From Lycocorax pyrrhopterus obiensis (taxonomy: Eukaryota > Chordata > Aves > Passeriformes > Paradisaeidae), in contig JACSVZ010000006.1 of the NCBI GenBank assembly GCA_014706295.1, forward strand, positions 28,619,629 to 28,683,628: DNA of 64,000 nucleotides, in the 5' to 3' direction. Made by a program: the position numbers and the translations under genes. Below, one piece after another: positions 52,704-64,000 of the stretch. The notes below the pieces were generated by a model that ran no database searches, had not been told where the DNA came from, and worked only from the letters and a program-made list of their open reading frames with translations. The stretch's first letter is position 1. Each line of letters opens with the position of its first letter.

Positions 52704-53058
52704 CCAGACTGCAGCAGGTAATGGCACTCGTGCTCAGCTCTGACAGCCTGAGGAGGAACCAGGAGGAAGGAAAAGTGCTTTGCCCTGCTCTGGACCCAGC
52801 TGGGAGGTGAGTTCTTGCTTCCCAGCTCAGCCTCCAGCACCTCTATGGGCCTGCACATCTCTCGTCCGTTTTGGGGAGCTGATGACTGACAGCTTCCTTT
52901 CACAGCTGCTCTCTCCCAGGAACAGAGCAGCAGAAGCGCCTGCAGCTCAGGAAGGACAAGCTGCTCAAATTGGCTTCAGCATGTCAGTCTGTGTCAGTGT
53001 GTCTGTCCACAAAGGATGCAGCAGACTATGATTAGGAGCTGGGCAGTTTGAATGTGAG
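52704..53058 (+). other. Exon-like pair on the plus strand with a continuous 71-codon frame (hypothetical)
   Basis: Segment A (52704-52806) follows a pyrimidine-rich tract ending gaaagtttcag and is followed by gtgagt. Segment B (52906-53058) follows agcttcctttcacag and is followed by gtgagg. Joining A to B across the 99-nt gap keeps one frame open from ATG at 52721 to TAG at 53032-53034, giving 71 codons. The peptide begins MALVLSSDSLRRNQEEG, has a basic stretch KRLQLRKDKLLKLA and ends in an acidic tail. I do not recognise it. The segment is GC-richer than its surroundings and lies antisense inside a DLC1 intron. It could be a lncRNA, an unannotated small gene, an old retroelement or chance. 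No promoter or poly(A) signal is evident. Confidence 0.22.
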
Positions 53059-53140
53059 GTGAGGTCGGTTACAAGTTCTAGTTTTGACTGACACTCAGCA
53101 TATTTATATTGTAAATATGCCCACAGCGCTGCAGGAGATA

Positions 53141-53190
53141 CATACACGCACACACACGCACACACACACACAAACACGTATATATACACA
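53141..53190. repeat. (AC)n microsatellite, interrupted
   Basis: CA/CG-interrupted units (cacacacgcacacacacaca) pass into a short tatata segment. The array is roughly 50 bp long. Confidence 0.95.
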
Positions 53191-56100
53191 AACATTGCTT
53201 ATATGGGTATATAAAAGATGTGAAAACAGATTCAGAAGTCAATGTTATTTCCAAGTGCAGCTTTACCAAATCAAGTAGGAGGTTTGAGTTCAAGAATTAT
53301 CACAAAGAGGCAATAGAATAAAAAAGACAAACATATGTGGGCCAGGATTAAATCACGTATTTTAACTAATGTTCAACACACTTGGATTCCATTCCAAACT
53401 CTTCTCCAAAACAGTTTTTGGGATAAACGTGATTTTATAAGGCCTAATAGAAAGTAGCATTCAAGACAGGAAGATAAAAAAATATTAAATTCATAATTTT
53501 GGGCTTTCTGTTATTCTTCAGAAGTTGCCTGAAGTCTCCTGTCATCAATGAAATGTTAAAATATTCAGACATGAACATCAAATAGTGAGAGATATTTTAA
53601 AAATAGTGAACATTACCATTTTGAGTAGGTATCCAGTAAGACTGTTAGCCTGGATACCTTGCAGGAGAAATTCATTTATCTGGGTTTAATTGTAGCTGTT
53701 TGGGAAACTCAGCATGGTGTGATTGCCATTTCTTAATGGCATGAAAGCCATATCAACAGTTCAACTCAAGAGAAGTAAATAAATAAAAATACATTTTTTT
53801 TCAAGCATTTTCAGAAATTCCAGCTGGCCCATTGCGTAATTCATCCATGCTTCAGGCCACTGGAAAAAATCTTAACCACCCCCTACTGAAATAAGCCCAC
53901 CTGACTAAACAAATCCTTAATGATCCACATGGTCTGACTGAAGGGCCAGTTGGGCTAGGACTAACATAGATTGCAAAAGCTCTAAGACCAATAGACAATG
54001 ATCACAAATCGAGCCTTTCTAATTCAACCTTCTTACCCTCAAGTGAGTTCCACAAGTGTCCTTCTTTTTAAGGAAGAGATCCCAAATGTAGGGAGAATTG
54101 CACAATAAAGTTTCCTTTTAGTTCCTCAGTTTGAAATACAAAAGTGAGTTTCTGCAAAATAAATGTTTCTCATGAAGCACATTACTATCAAAATCTCAAA
54201 ATTTTGAGAGCGTGGTTTTTCAAGAGTGCTGAAAAAATATCTTTTTTCTAAACCTATTTTGACTTTGCCTCCTTGACTCTTTGAGTTATATGCTATTGGA
54301 ACAGTCTGTATTGTGTCATTGAGAGTATTACTGACATTCGTGGTTTATTAATGATTTCATGATTCATGATTTAATGGCAGAAACATTCAAGCAGAAAAAT
54401 TGGGGTGTTCTGAGAAGAGCTGCCAGTTTGCAAAGGCAGCCACAGGACTCGGGGAAACATGGAGACTGTGAGAAGGACAGCTTGGTCAGCACTGTCCATA
54501 GATGAGTCAGCTGGACTGGGTATAAACATGGGCACTCTGGACACAGGAGGAAAACTCTTGTCAGGTCCAATGTGCAAGATGGACCTACTGAGTGGGTCAT
54601 ATCTCCTGTGTTCTGAAGTTAGCGTCTGATTTAAACCTCAGCTGAACAAAAACTGAGTGGACAACCAGTGAGTAAAGCAGTAGAAAGGCATACGATCAAT
54701 TAGGTCAGTGACCAGGGTATTTTGTGGAAAACTTAGGCCTCTGCAGTATTATGTTGCAAACAATGCAAAAGTTACTGTGATCTGTAACTACAAAAGGATG
54801 AGACACATTATAGTAGATGTTAGAACTGATAGAAGTAAAGAACGCAAAAATATTTTCTCTACTGTTTATGAGTATCATGGGAAGACCCTTACCAGGTCTT
54901 TGAAATCCAAATACATAGCTTCCAAGGATACATAATGTTAGGGTTTTGGATCATTAGTGGGCCTATATGGTGTTACCATTAAATAAATATGATGGCACTA
55001 TAGAAATTCAATGCATTTAGAGACTGGTGCTAAGTAAAAGTGGTGAACTATTTTAATTCTGGGCTTAGCAGTAATATTAAGGACTATGCCTCCTGGTCCT
55101 TAATTATTTAAGTCAAGAGTACTATACCCTAATTCATTTTATAAGATTAAAGTGTAAGAAAATGCAGAAGAATGATCAAATTTTCACTGTAACTATGAAG
55201 TGAGATTTAAAAGCCCAGCAGTTAACCTGATTTGATTTTCACAAATCCTCAGCTTTTGTTTGAAATGCATTTTCAGTAGTTCAACCCTTCAAATCAACAG
55301 AATAAAATAATTTGCTTGCCATTCCTTCCCAATTAGTGCTACTGAAATCAGTGAGACTAGTCTCAGAATATGATCTAGTGGATTAAATTCAGATTGGTGG
55401 AATCTAGGTATTGACAATGGAGACACTACCATGATCAGATGCATACAACAGCTGTTTGTAAAACTGATTTAGTGAATATTGGTAAACTGAATTACCAAAG
55501 AATAATGAACAATTACCATGGGGTGGGAAGCAGTCTGTATGCCCTAGAGTTTCCCATCTGCATATCTGCCTATTCCAGCTTAGGTGGATTGCAGTAAAGT
55601 GCAATTTTAATATTAAATATTTTAAGCAAAATTTTATGCTTATATATCCATAAATGTAAAATCCTGGATAATATTTTGCATTTATAATTATATTTGCATG
55701 GAAATGTCTGATCATTGTAACTTTTCCAGGATCTTAACATGCACAAGCACATGCCATTTTAAACTCTTTTTAAAACGAAACAAAAATGAAGTTTACACAT
55801 TTTTTATTTCAGCTAAATTTTTCCAGGTGACTCATTCCCTTTTGGAGCTATGCAATAGAGAGCCTAGGGTATATCACTGTCTGCTTCCATATACAGAAAA
55901 GAAGACATGATGCAGTAACACTAGCATGTCCTCAAAAGAAGTTATAAAGCCACCATAGAATGGTGTATACACAATTGTCTAAAAATCTGCTGTAAATGGA
56001 AGCAGTTATATATTTTTAGCCTTATTTTCCTTTATCATAAAATAATTTTTTGTTGATAACAAGCTGAAATACCCGTCTTAATTTTAGACTCAATCCCTTG

Positions 56101-56991
56101 CTTTTCTGGATTAAAATCTGACTGATTTTACTACGATTTGCGCTTCAGAAATATGAATATTAGAAGACTCCCAGTGCAATATAGTGAGTTTTGGTAATTG
56201 GATATTTCTTGAACACATTTTTTTTTTCAAACGTATATGTATCTCATACTCTGTACTTAAAAGTGCAAAAGTAGCACTGCACATTTTTGTGAAAAGAATA
56301 TCTACAGGTTGGATCTTTGAAAATTATGTAAGTCAGCAGAACAATACTGTTTCTATACCTGTTATTTCTAGGTGTGTCCATAAGGTAAACAGTAGCCATC
56401 ATCTCCAGTAAATGTGGTGAGGAATTAAAGAAATGTATACATTCTTGACTGAAACTTTACTAACTTCTTTAAAAACAATACTTCTTTTCTGTATGACGAA
56501 ACACTAAATTTACTGTCTTAATATTTCCCCTATATTCCCCTATATAAACAATCATAGAGCTGTTATAGTTATTTACCCTTCACAGAGCTAGAAATAACTA
56601 GACGTTTGTTACACTTTTAAAAAACCTTTTTAGAATTGAGGTTTCCTAATATTAAAAGAAATAAGCACTGTCACCATATTTTGTGACAAAACCATAAAAC
56701 ATCTTTAAAGGTCAGCATAGCTTTTGCATGAAATATGTCTGCAGAGAAAAAAAAATGTTTGAGAAGGGAGAATGAGACTTTAGGAATAGTTAACTACAGA
56801 ACAGCTGGCACAGATTAGCCTATGTCCTCATACAATCAAAATGTTTCTATTAGAGAACTTGAGATAACCAGCTTGAGAGTGTTTAAGTATACTCCAGTAT
56901 TTTTTTTCTGAATTTAATCAAGCATTATCTCATGAGGTATGACTGCATTATCCCAGTAGAATTGAAGAATTTCCAACCCTACACTGTTTTT

Positions 56992-57036
56992 TATATATAT
57001 ATATATATATATGCATTTATATATATATATATGTAT
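56992..57036. repeat. (TA)n compound microsatellite
   Basis: Two TA arrays are separated by tgcattta. The whole is nearly self-complementary. Confidence 0.95.
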
Positions 57037-59684
57037 TTAAAATCAGGTTATTTGGCTTGATATTTATCTGTGGTGTATGCCAACTTTTACTGACTTAACA
57101 CATGACACGCCATGACAAAATCAGCTCAGGGCAAGAAAGAAAAGCATGAAAACTCTGGCTACTGATTCACTAGTGAGGCCAAAAGAGTGAAATTACAGCC
57201 TCAGAAATGCATAGCAGAAATACATGTCTGGAGAAAGGACCTGACTCAGGCCACAGCCAGCGCTGACACCAGCTGTAGTGAATTTCTAGTCACCACCAGC
57301 TGGCCTCCCCAAGAAAGAGCAGCACTGAGAACACTGTGGACTTCAAGCACATTCAAAGCGTGTTATGTTGAGTGGTGTTGGACTGGTGATTGCTCAATTT
57401 GAGGAATAGGACATTTGTAATGTAAAAGTATTTTTTCCCGTACAGAAACTTGATGTTGAAATGAATGTTACTATTATCAAACACGTCCTTCTGCATAGAG
57501 GAGAAAGAAAAAAGCCTAATGGTTATAGAATTTCCAATAAAGTATAAACTGCAGTTCCATCAGTACTTCAGTTAAATCCTGCTTCCTCTGACTCATAACA
57601 ATGTGAGACATAAATGACAATAAGGCTGCTTCACTAACTCAGTGAGTTTATTAACGTGAGCAAAATACCATTTGGCTCTTCTTTGTTTAAGAAATGAGAT
57701 AATAGATTTTATTATCAGGCTTAGGCAACTTGATGACTGTAGGTAAAATCTGGGGCCCTATGAAATAACACAGGTTTTGCTAGCAAAAAAATTAGGATTT
57801 CACCAATCTGATTTGCATCCTTCTGCTATGTGTGTCGCCCAGGGAAAAAAGGAGAAGCCTTTTCATTCTGAGAGTTTATTTTTCTTGTGTCCAGGGCACA
57901 GTTGCTCTGCCGATGTTTATGCTTAAGAAGATAAATATCTCTAAATGTGCAATTAAGTTGAATTCTCATATTGATACACTTCAAAAGAGGCTGACTATTT
58001 CTATTATTCCTGAAAAGAAGAGAGACAAATAGAGAGCTGAAAGGAACAGTTGCTTACAGAGAATGACAGAAAATAGCATTGGAAAATGCAGTTTCCTCAA
58101 GCTACTGTGTGAAGACCTCAGAGAGAGAGAAAGCACATGCAAATGAGTAAGGGTGCACCTATAAGATGTTTTACATGGAACTGCTTAATTCCATCTGAAA
58201 CTGATTTTAAAGCACAGGTACTGTAAAAACAGGAGATTTGTCCTCACTGGGAACAAACCATGAGGTTTAATATAGAATAGAAGGAAGTGCAACAAGCAGG
58301 AGCAATATTGGAGCTCTAAAAGATTTTAAGGCTCCTGGGGAACTTTCACCTGTGTATGTTAGGTAGTTGCAAAGTTCTTATTACAACATTTTAGTGCATA
58401 TTTAATACAGCTAAACTCACACTACACATGGCAAGGATATTAACTCTGTTTTAAAGATGTGAAAATGACAGCCAAAATAAGTGTTTTCCCAAGGCTAAAG
58501 CAGAACTTGACCTAAGCAGCAGTGCTGAGTACCCCTCTGTTTTGAACCCTGTTTCTCTGATCCACCCCTGGAGTGGTAACATTTGAAAGTGTATTTAATG
58601 CTCTGGTTAGTGGGGTAATAAATATGTTTGCAATGATTTTGTCTGATGGGGATGTTTCATTACTGGTTTTCATGTTTCAGGCTCAGTTCTGACAGTGTAA
58701 TCTAAATGGGAAAAATGTAAATCAGAAGGCATTTTTCTATGTATTTATTGAAAGCATGTATTTTCTTGCTACATTTAACAAGAGAACTTTTTTTTTATGT
58801 TTCCCCTTGCTCCCTTTATCTCTAGAGATTTCCAAAGCAACTCTGTGTAGCTTTATGTTTATCAGATTTCTTTTCTCCTTTTCCTCTCTGAGACAGGAAG
58901 CTGAGGGTTTCGACCTCATCTGGATCTTTCCCAGTGTCAGGAGGTGGTCTGTTCAAAAAGATTCCATGACACTGATCTCTTTCTGATTTATCAGATAGCT
59001 AGGTCAATAAATAGGTCTCTACTGTTTTTTCCACAGCTGTAAAATAACCAGTGGAGTCCTCTGAGAGCTAATTATCAAATCTTTTGAGTTTTTCTTTCAA
59101 GGAACAAGCGTTATCTTTCCTGTTAGTAAATTCCATTGCAGTGTCCTTTAGCAAAGACTGCCTAATTGTAGGAGCACTGGCTCACACGAGGCAGCTCATT
59201 TAAATAAAACATTAAGATCATTCTTAATAAATTTTTCTGTGTCCTTTTATCAGTATATATTGTCATAGACATGAAACCCTTTTACTGTTTGTAAAAAGAC
59301 TGTAGAGCAATTGTCATACCCAATGAATCCACCAAGTGACAAAGAATAGGATTCTTCTGTATGACTTTTTTTGATGTGAATGGTCAAGGTACAGTAGTAG
59401 ACAATAAATGGGCCCCATTCCAGATTTGTAATTTTTCTGTCTGTATCCTGCTCACCAATACACCCAGTTTTTGTGCTGCTATGGCGAGTAGCCATATCCT
59501 GTCCTGGGTGAGGTGGTTCATTTCACATTAGGTACAACCTGAAATATCTCCATCACTACCTAGAAAGCATATTTTCTGACTCTCTGTGAAAGAAATGAAA
59601 TGTGGAAGTCTCCAGCGATTGCCAAGACAACTCTCTTTAAATATCTGGCAAAAGTGGAAGTAATCAGAGCACTCCTAAAAGACC

Positions 59685-60455
59685 ATATCATAGAATGGTT
59701 TGTTTTAGAAGAGACCTTAAGGATCACCTAGTTCCAACTCCCTTGCCGTGGGCAGGGACAGCTTCCACTAGAACAGGCTGTTAAAAGCCACATCCAACCT
59801 GACCTTGAACACCTCCAGGGATAGGGAGTCCACAGCCTCTCTGGGCAACCTGTTCCAGTACCTCATCACCCTTATATTAAAGACTTTCTTCCTAATATCC
59901 AATCTAAACCTACCCTCTTTCAATTTAAATCCACTCCCCTTGTACTACCATTACATGTTCTTGTAAAATATCTCTCTCCATCTTCCCTGTACATCCCCTT
60001 GAAGTACTGGAAGGATGATACAGAGTCTCCACAGTCTCTTCTTTTCTCCAGGCTGAACAACCCCAGCTCTCTCAGTCTGTGTTTCAGCCCTCTGAGAATT
60101 TTCTTGGCTTCCTCTGGACATGCTCCAGTGGGTCCATGTCCTTCTTATGCTGGGGAGTACTGGGAGTATTTCTGTTCCATCCAGAGCTGGATGCAGCACT
60201 CCAGGTGGACATCTCATGGGAGTGGAATGGAGGGGGAGAATCTCCTTCCTTGACCTGCTGTTTATACTTCTTTTGGTGCTGCCCGGGACACAGTTGGCTT
60301 TCTGGGCTACAAGCACACGTTGCTGTCTCATGTTGAGCTTCTTATCCACCAGCACTCCCAAGTCCTTCTCCTCAGGGCTGGTCTTGATCCATTCTCTGCC
60401 CAGCCTGTATTTGTGCTCGTGATTGCCCTGACCTAGGTTCAGGACCTAAGGTTCT
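59685..60455 (-). mobile_element. CR1 LINE, 5'-truncated
   Basis: The left end starts catatcatagaatggtttg, the reverse complement of the CR1 3' terminus, followed by well-preserved 3' sequence (ttccaactcccttgccg, atccaacctgaccttgaac, ctctgggcaacctgttcc). It then enters the end of the RT-protein coding region, where the minus strand reads GVLVDKKLNMRQQ and KRSINSRSRKEILPLHS. Coding continuity is broken after that by at least one frameshift. The copy extends to about 60455 and stops in coding sequence. It is among the better preserved CR1 copies in the window and belongs to the same general type as the one at 5.8 kb. Confidence 0.96.
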
Positions 60456-62805
60456 GGCTACAAAAGGCCAGTCAGCACGCTTAAGCTTGCAAAAAATCTC
60501 CAGAACACATCTAAACTATCTTTCTACTGTCTTTCTGATAGTTTCTGTAGATGATATTATTTCAAATGAGATAGTCTTTTTCTAAGTTACATATTTAATA
60601 TTATTCTACTGACTATTGAAAATATGCATAATAATAAATTAATCATTTTGCCTGAATGCTATGTTCTCAAAGTTTATTGAATATTGGAATTCAAGGAACT
60701 GCCAAGTCCTAACACCAGCTCTGCCTTTGACTATGTAATTCCTCTGGTTTTATTTATTCATGTTTGCATTGATGTTGTTATCAGGAACCCTTCTCCCAGA
60801 CTGCTAAATTTTGGTTATAGCCCCTAAAGAACAAATCAAAAACATTCAGGGTGTTTACTTGAGATTATGTAATAAATATTATATACTGTTTTTAACAAAA
60901 AGCTTCTACAAAGATTACTTATTGTAATTCTTATGCTGCCTTTTAAAACACAAATAATACACAGATAGAGATCATTTACACAGGACAGAACAAACTAGAA
61001 CAAATGAGTATGTATCTTATTTCCCTACAGAACATGTGAAGTGATATAATCACAAAACAACTGATCCACATACTGCCAAAAATGATCAAAAAAACACTGC
61101 CACAAAATACATGCGCATTCAACATGGGGACTCACAGAGAAAGGTAAAATTTTATGCTCTGGTCATGGTAGAAAAGACAAATCTTACTATTTGTCATGGA
61201 GTAATGGGAACCACTCAAGCAGAGAATGTACAACAATGTTATCAAGTATATGCCATAGATTCCTCTCGAGACAGAGCCTCTTCATACATTACTGGGTTAA
61301 GTCACAGTCCACATTTTCTCTGCCTGCTGAAACTGTGGCCTTGGTGTAAATCCCAGTTGATGTTAAATAAGAAAGAGCAGTCCAAATCAGACAAATGGCC
61401 CAAATCCAAAATACCCACTATAAACTACACTATACTATTACGGAGTCCCACGCACAACAGTTTTTTCCCGGTCCATAAGGAATTACATTTCAAATTGAAT
61501 CCAAGTGCTGTATATCAATTAATGAAATGTTAGGCTTCACAATAAACAAATAAAGATTCCTAAAATACATTGTAGACAAACATTTCCTTAGCATTTTTGA
61601 CTAACACAGCCCCAAACAACACACCCCCAAATGCCTTGGGATGACCAGAGATTACAATGATTTCTAGCTGCTAAATTTCTCTTCTGTCTTGAAGAATCAG
61701 GGACAGTACAAGGAAGAAAACCATCCCTATTTTCAGCTCTCTTAACACTTGGTCTTTACTAATCCCACAAGCCATTTTTTGTGAAGAACATGTTCCAAGA
61801 GGGAACAAATCAGCTCTTTTTGTTTTAGTCTGCTTGTACATTTTTCTACTCCCCCTGTACAGACAAACTTTACCTTTGAGGCTCACAACTCTGTCCTTAC
61901 CAAAGACTGAAGTTAATATCAATGGCAGTGGTGGGGGATATTATTTGCTTTACTATCGGTTCCTACTACCAAGGGCCGAGAGAAGGGAACCAGAGTTCCT
62001 TTCTACTACAGGCAGTAAGAGCAGAACAAAGCTAATTCTGTCAGAGACAAAAAAGAACCCCAACAAAAACCAAACAACCCAAAACCCTAGTACAAAAGAC
62101 AATCTTCTCTCTACTTCTATTTCAAACACACATTAAAATCATTTTAGTGCTTATACTGTGTAATATCTATTTCTTCACTCCTCACTGAGTTTGATTATGT
62201 TTACATTAGATTCCCTGTCTAGATTCCCAGGGGTACATAGATTTGCTTTCAAAAAGTTTTGTATTGAAGTGGAAAAGGACACTGACTTGTAAAATGCTGG
62301 GAAATGCACATCAGGAGGATGCATTCATGGAGAGCTGAACAGCTGGCCAAGAGAATGAACACATTACCACAGGGCTACTGGGAATTAGTGAGAGAACTAG
62401 AAAGCACAAGTACAGGAGGAAAATATTCTTCACTAGTTTTACATTGGATCTGATATATTTCTGACAGATAAAGAAAAACCTATAAAAATCTCAAGAGACT
62501 TCCTAGTTCGTTTCGGGGCAAAATCTATATTCTATAAATAGAAATCTATATTCTTCTAGCAGGGCATATTTGTCAAATTCACCCAAAATGAAACTGATGT
62601 ACTGAACTATTTTAAAAATCTGTCTTCAGAAGATTTTTTTTTTGTAGTCATTGTTCTCGAAGTCATAACAATTATGTATCTTGCAACCAGTTTGTTTGGG
62701 GAGGAGGACAGTGTTGGACATTTTCACATTGCAAGTGATGGGAATGTAAAATCCTATGACTATGTCTTTTAGTTCATACTTCTTGCACTGTGCAGATATG
62801 AATCT

Positions 62806-62811
62806 GCTACC
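62806..62811. repeat. Target-site duplication, left copy (GCTACC)
   Basis: gctacc directly precedes the TG end of the LTR and recurs directly after its CA end. Confidence 0.9.
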
Positions 62812-63202
62812 TGTTGGGGTGCACTATGTGCTGGAAGAGAGAGAGGCCCAGAGGGCTGGAGAGAGAAAGCCTCTTTCTTGGCCCCGGAGGTGATCCTGGG
62901 AGTGCATCCAGGTCACCGGGGATGGGCTGAGAGAGGATTGTGGGTTTCTGGACAGTGTTGGACCTATGAGATGTGATAATTGTAGTTTGTGACCTTATAG
63001 GGTATTGTTTGCTTCTTACCATAATAGGCAATGTGTGTGCACTATCCCAGGTGATTGGGGGACACTGAGGTGAACATCTTTCCTGTTTATATGATGTGAT
63101 ATCCTGTTGGGTGCTGGTATTTAGGGAATATTTTCCTGCGCAATAAACGCTTTGCATTTCTCCATCTTGTGTGCGGAGTCGTGCCCCTGTGTGAATACTG
63201 CA
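62812..63202 (+). mobile_element. Solo LTR of an endogenous retrovirus (391 bp)
   Basis: The segment starts TGTTGGGGTGCAC and ends GAATACTGCA, so it has the TG...CA ends of an LTR. It is flanked by perfect 6-bp direct repeats. AATAAA lies at 63142-63147, followed by a short R/U5-like tail, which fixes the plus orientation. No primer-binding site, internal region or second LTR is present on either side, so it is a solo LTR left by recombination between the two LTRs of a provirus. A 6-bp duplication and this size suit an ERVK-type (beta/alpha-like) avian element (inference; ERVL usually gives 5 bp, ERV1 4 bp). The perfect duplications suggest a fairly young insertion. The 135-codon antisense frame across it is a shadow. 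Confidence 0.88.
63142..63147 (+). terminator. Polyadenylation signal of the solo LTR
   Basis: AATAAA sits about 55 bp before the LTR end, followed by a T/G-rich stretch (catcttgtgtgcgg). This is the expected position of the R-region poly(A) signal. On the plus strand it could in principle end antisense transcripts. Confidence 0.75.
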
Positions 63203-63208
63203 GCTACC
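63203..63208. repeat. Target-site duplication, right copy (GCTACC)
   Basis: This is an exact repeat of 62806-62811, immediately after the LTR end. Confidence 0.9.
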
Positions 63209-64000
63209 CTCCAAGATCCATTTTTTTCCTAATATCTGAAAAATTTTCCCTGACTATTGATAATTCCTAAATAAAATTTTTCTTTGTGAAGCAATGCATT
63301 AGATCTATCAAATCTGCCCCGCAACTATCAAATCAGACAGCACACACTGAATCTCACTATCTGATATAATTCACCTCTCATGCTTTATGTCATGTCACTC
63401 AGCAAAGTCCCTTCAAAAGAATGCTCCTGGCCCAAACTAAAACATGGCAGTGCATAGGCACCTTAATCCACTAGCACAAACCTAACTAAAACCTTCTGTT
63501 CCCTGGGAACTGCAACTCACATTTTAAAGTTTGGGTTGTTGAATAACATTCAGTTGAATGCTGATAATATAAATTGTAATTTCCTCATTTTGGGATTGCA
63601 GGTGATTTAGCAGCAGCAAGAAAGAATATAGAAGGGCTTAACACTTATACCCATTCATTTTCACAATTATACGATTTTGCTGAAACAACATCTTACCTTA
63701 CCATATGCAGTCAAATAGAAAAGTTATACAGACATTCAAAAATAGAAAAACTTTAAAATACAGAACTGAATTGCCAGATTAAAGGATTCAGTAAGATTTT
63801 TAGTTAAAAAAATATCACATATCATAAAATTTTGCTAGTTCAAAGACTCAGAATTATGAAAGCAAAAACATCTTTGACAGGCTTATTTAGGATTGAGTCC
63901 CTTCAGTCAAATATCGTGAACACAGTGGCAGGTAAAAATAGATAAGGCAGAACTTCCCTCCAATTATAATAAGAATGGCAGATAGGGTTTTTTCATTTTT

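Larger units (their letters stand above)
39029..64000 (-). other. DLC1: DLC1 intron upstream of the 150-nt exon (partial, at least 25 kb)
   Basis: Everything above 39028 lies 5' of the exon on the DLC1 strand. No long minus-strand frame resembling the large coding exon of the long isoform (about 340 codons in human) is present, so that exon should lie beyond 64000; a very large intron at this position is also known in mammals. Contents recognised are CR1 fragments at 48.1, 51.0, 51.7 and 59.7-60.4 kb, a solo LTR at 62.8 kb, AT/AC/TA microsatellites, a 22-bp tandem duplication at 51.5 kb and an exon-like plus-strand pair at 52.7-53.06 kb. Stretches 39.0-46.6, 48.3-50.9, 53.2-56.9, 57.1-59.6 and 60.5-62.8 kb show nothing I can name. 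Confidence 0.8.

Noticed and set aside
61111..61533. 140-codon plus-strand open frame
   Set aside because: The product is unrecognised. A rough estimate from stop-codon frequency in AT-rich DNA gives about one frame this long by chance in 64 kb, and no supporting signals are seen.
62807..63214. 135-codon minus-strand open frame
   Set aside because: It coincides with the solo LTR and is antisense to it.
1..64000. CRISPR arrays, operons, prokaryotic promoters, rRNA
   Set aside because: No regularly spaced repeats, Shine-Dalgarno-led gene strings or rRNA-like blocks are present; the DNA is vertebrate intronic.

Overview
The window looks like a stretch of a bird macrochromosome: AT-rich, sparsely coding, with CR1 LINE fragments as the main interspersed repeat and one avian-type solo LTR. 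CR1 dominance with the octamer-type CR1 3' tail fits birds. Other CR1-bearing sauropsids cannot be excluded from this window, and the species cannot be named.

Only one gene is recognisable. Three short, correctly spliced coding exons on the minus strand match consecutive exons of the long isoform of DLC1 (deleted in liver cancer 1; ARHGAP7/STARD12), a Rho GTPase-activating protein. In transcription order they lie at 39028-38879 (150 nt), 36381-36241 (141 nt) and 2544-2511 (34 nt). Each has consensus splice sites, the phases are compatible, and the 131 encoded residues align without a gap to the human long-isoform N-terminal extension as I recall it. By human numbering they are exons 3, 4 and 5. 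No start codon, stop codon, SAM, RhoGAP or START domain of DLC1 is in the window. The large preceding exon should lie beyond 64000 and the SAM-domain exon before position 1.

Layout: 1-2510 is intron after the 34-nt exon. 2545-36240 is a 33.7 kb intron holding CR1 copies (5.8-7.0, 16.0-16.5, 19.5-19.8 kb), a CCGT/CCTT microsatellite, two long purine tracts, a CpG-rich patch near 23.1 kb and several perfect inverted repeats. 36382-38878 is a 2.5 kb intron. 39029-64000 is part of the large upstream intron, with four more CR1 fragments, AC/TA microsatellites, an exon-like plus-strand segment at 52.7-53.06 kb and a solo LTR with intact 6-bp target duplications at 62.8-63.2 kb.

I found no CRISPR array, operon, bacterial gene or credible tRNA/rRNA gene. 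Most open frames are chance frames or antisense shadows of repeats. I see no clear undescribed system. The best leads are the exon-like pair at 52704-53058, the CpG-rich palindrome-bearing patch at 23080-23220 and the 26-bp perfect palindrome at 33804-33829.
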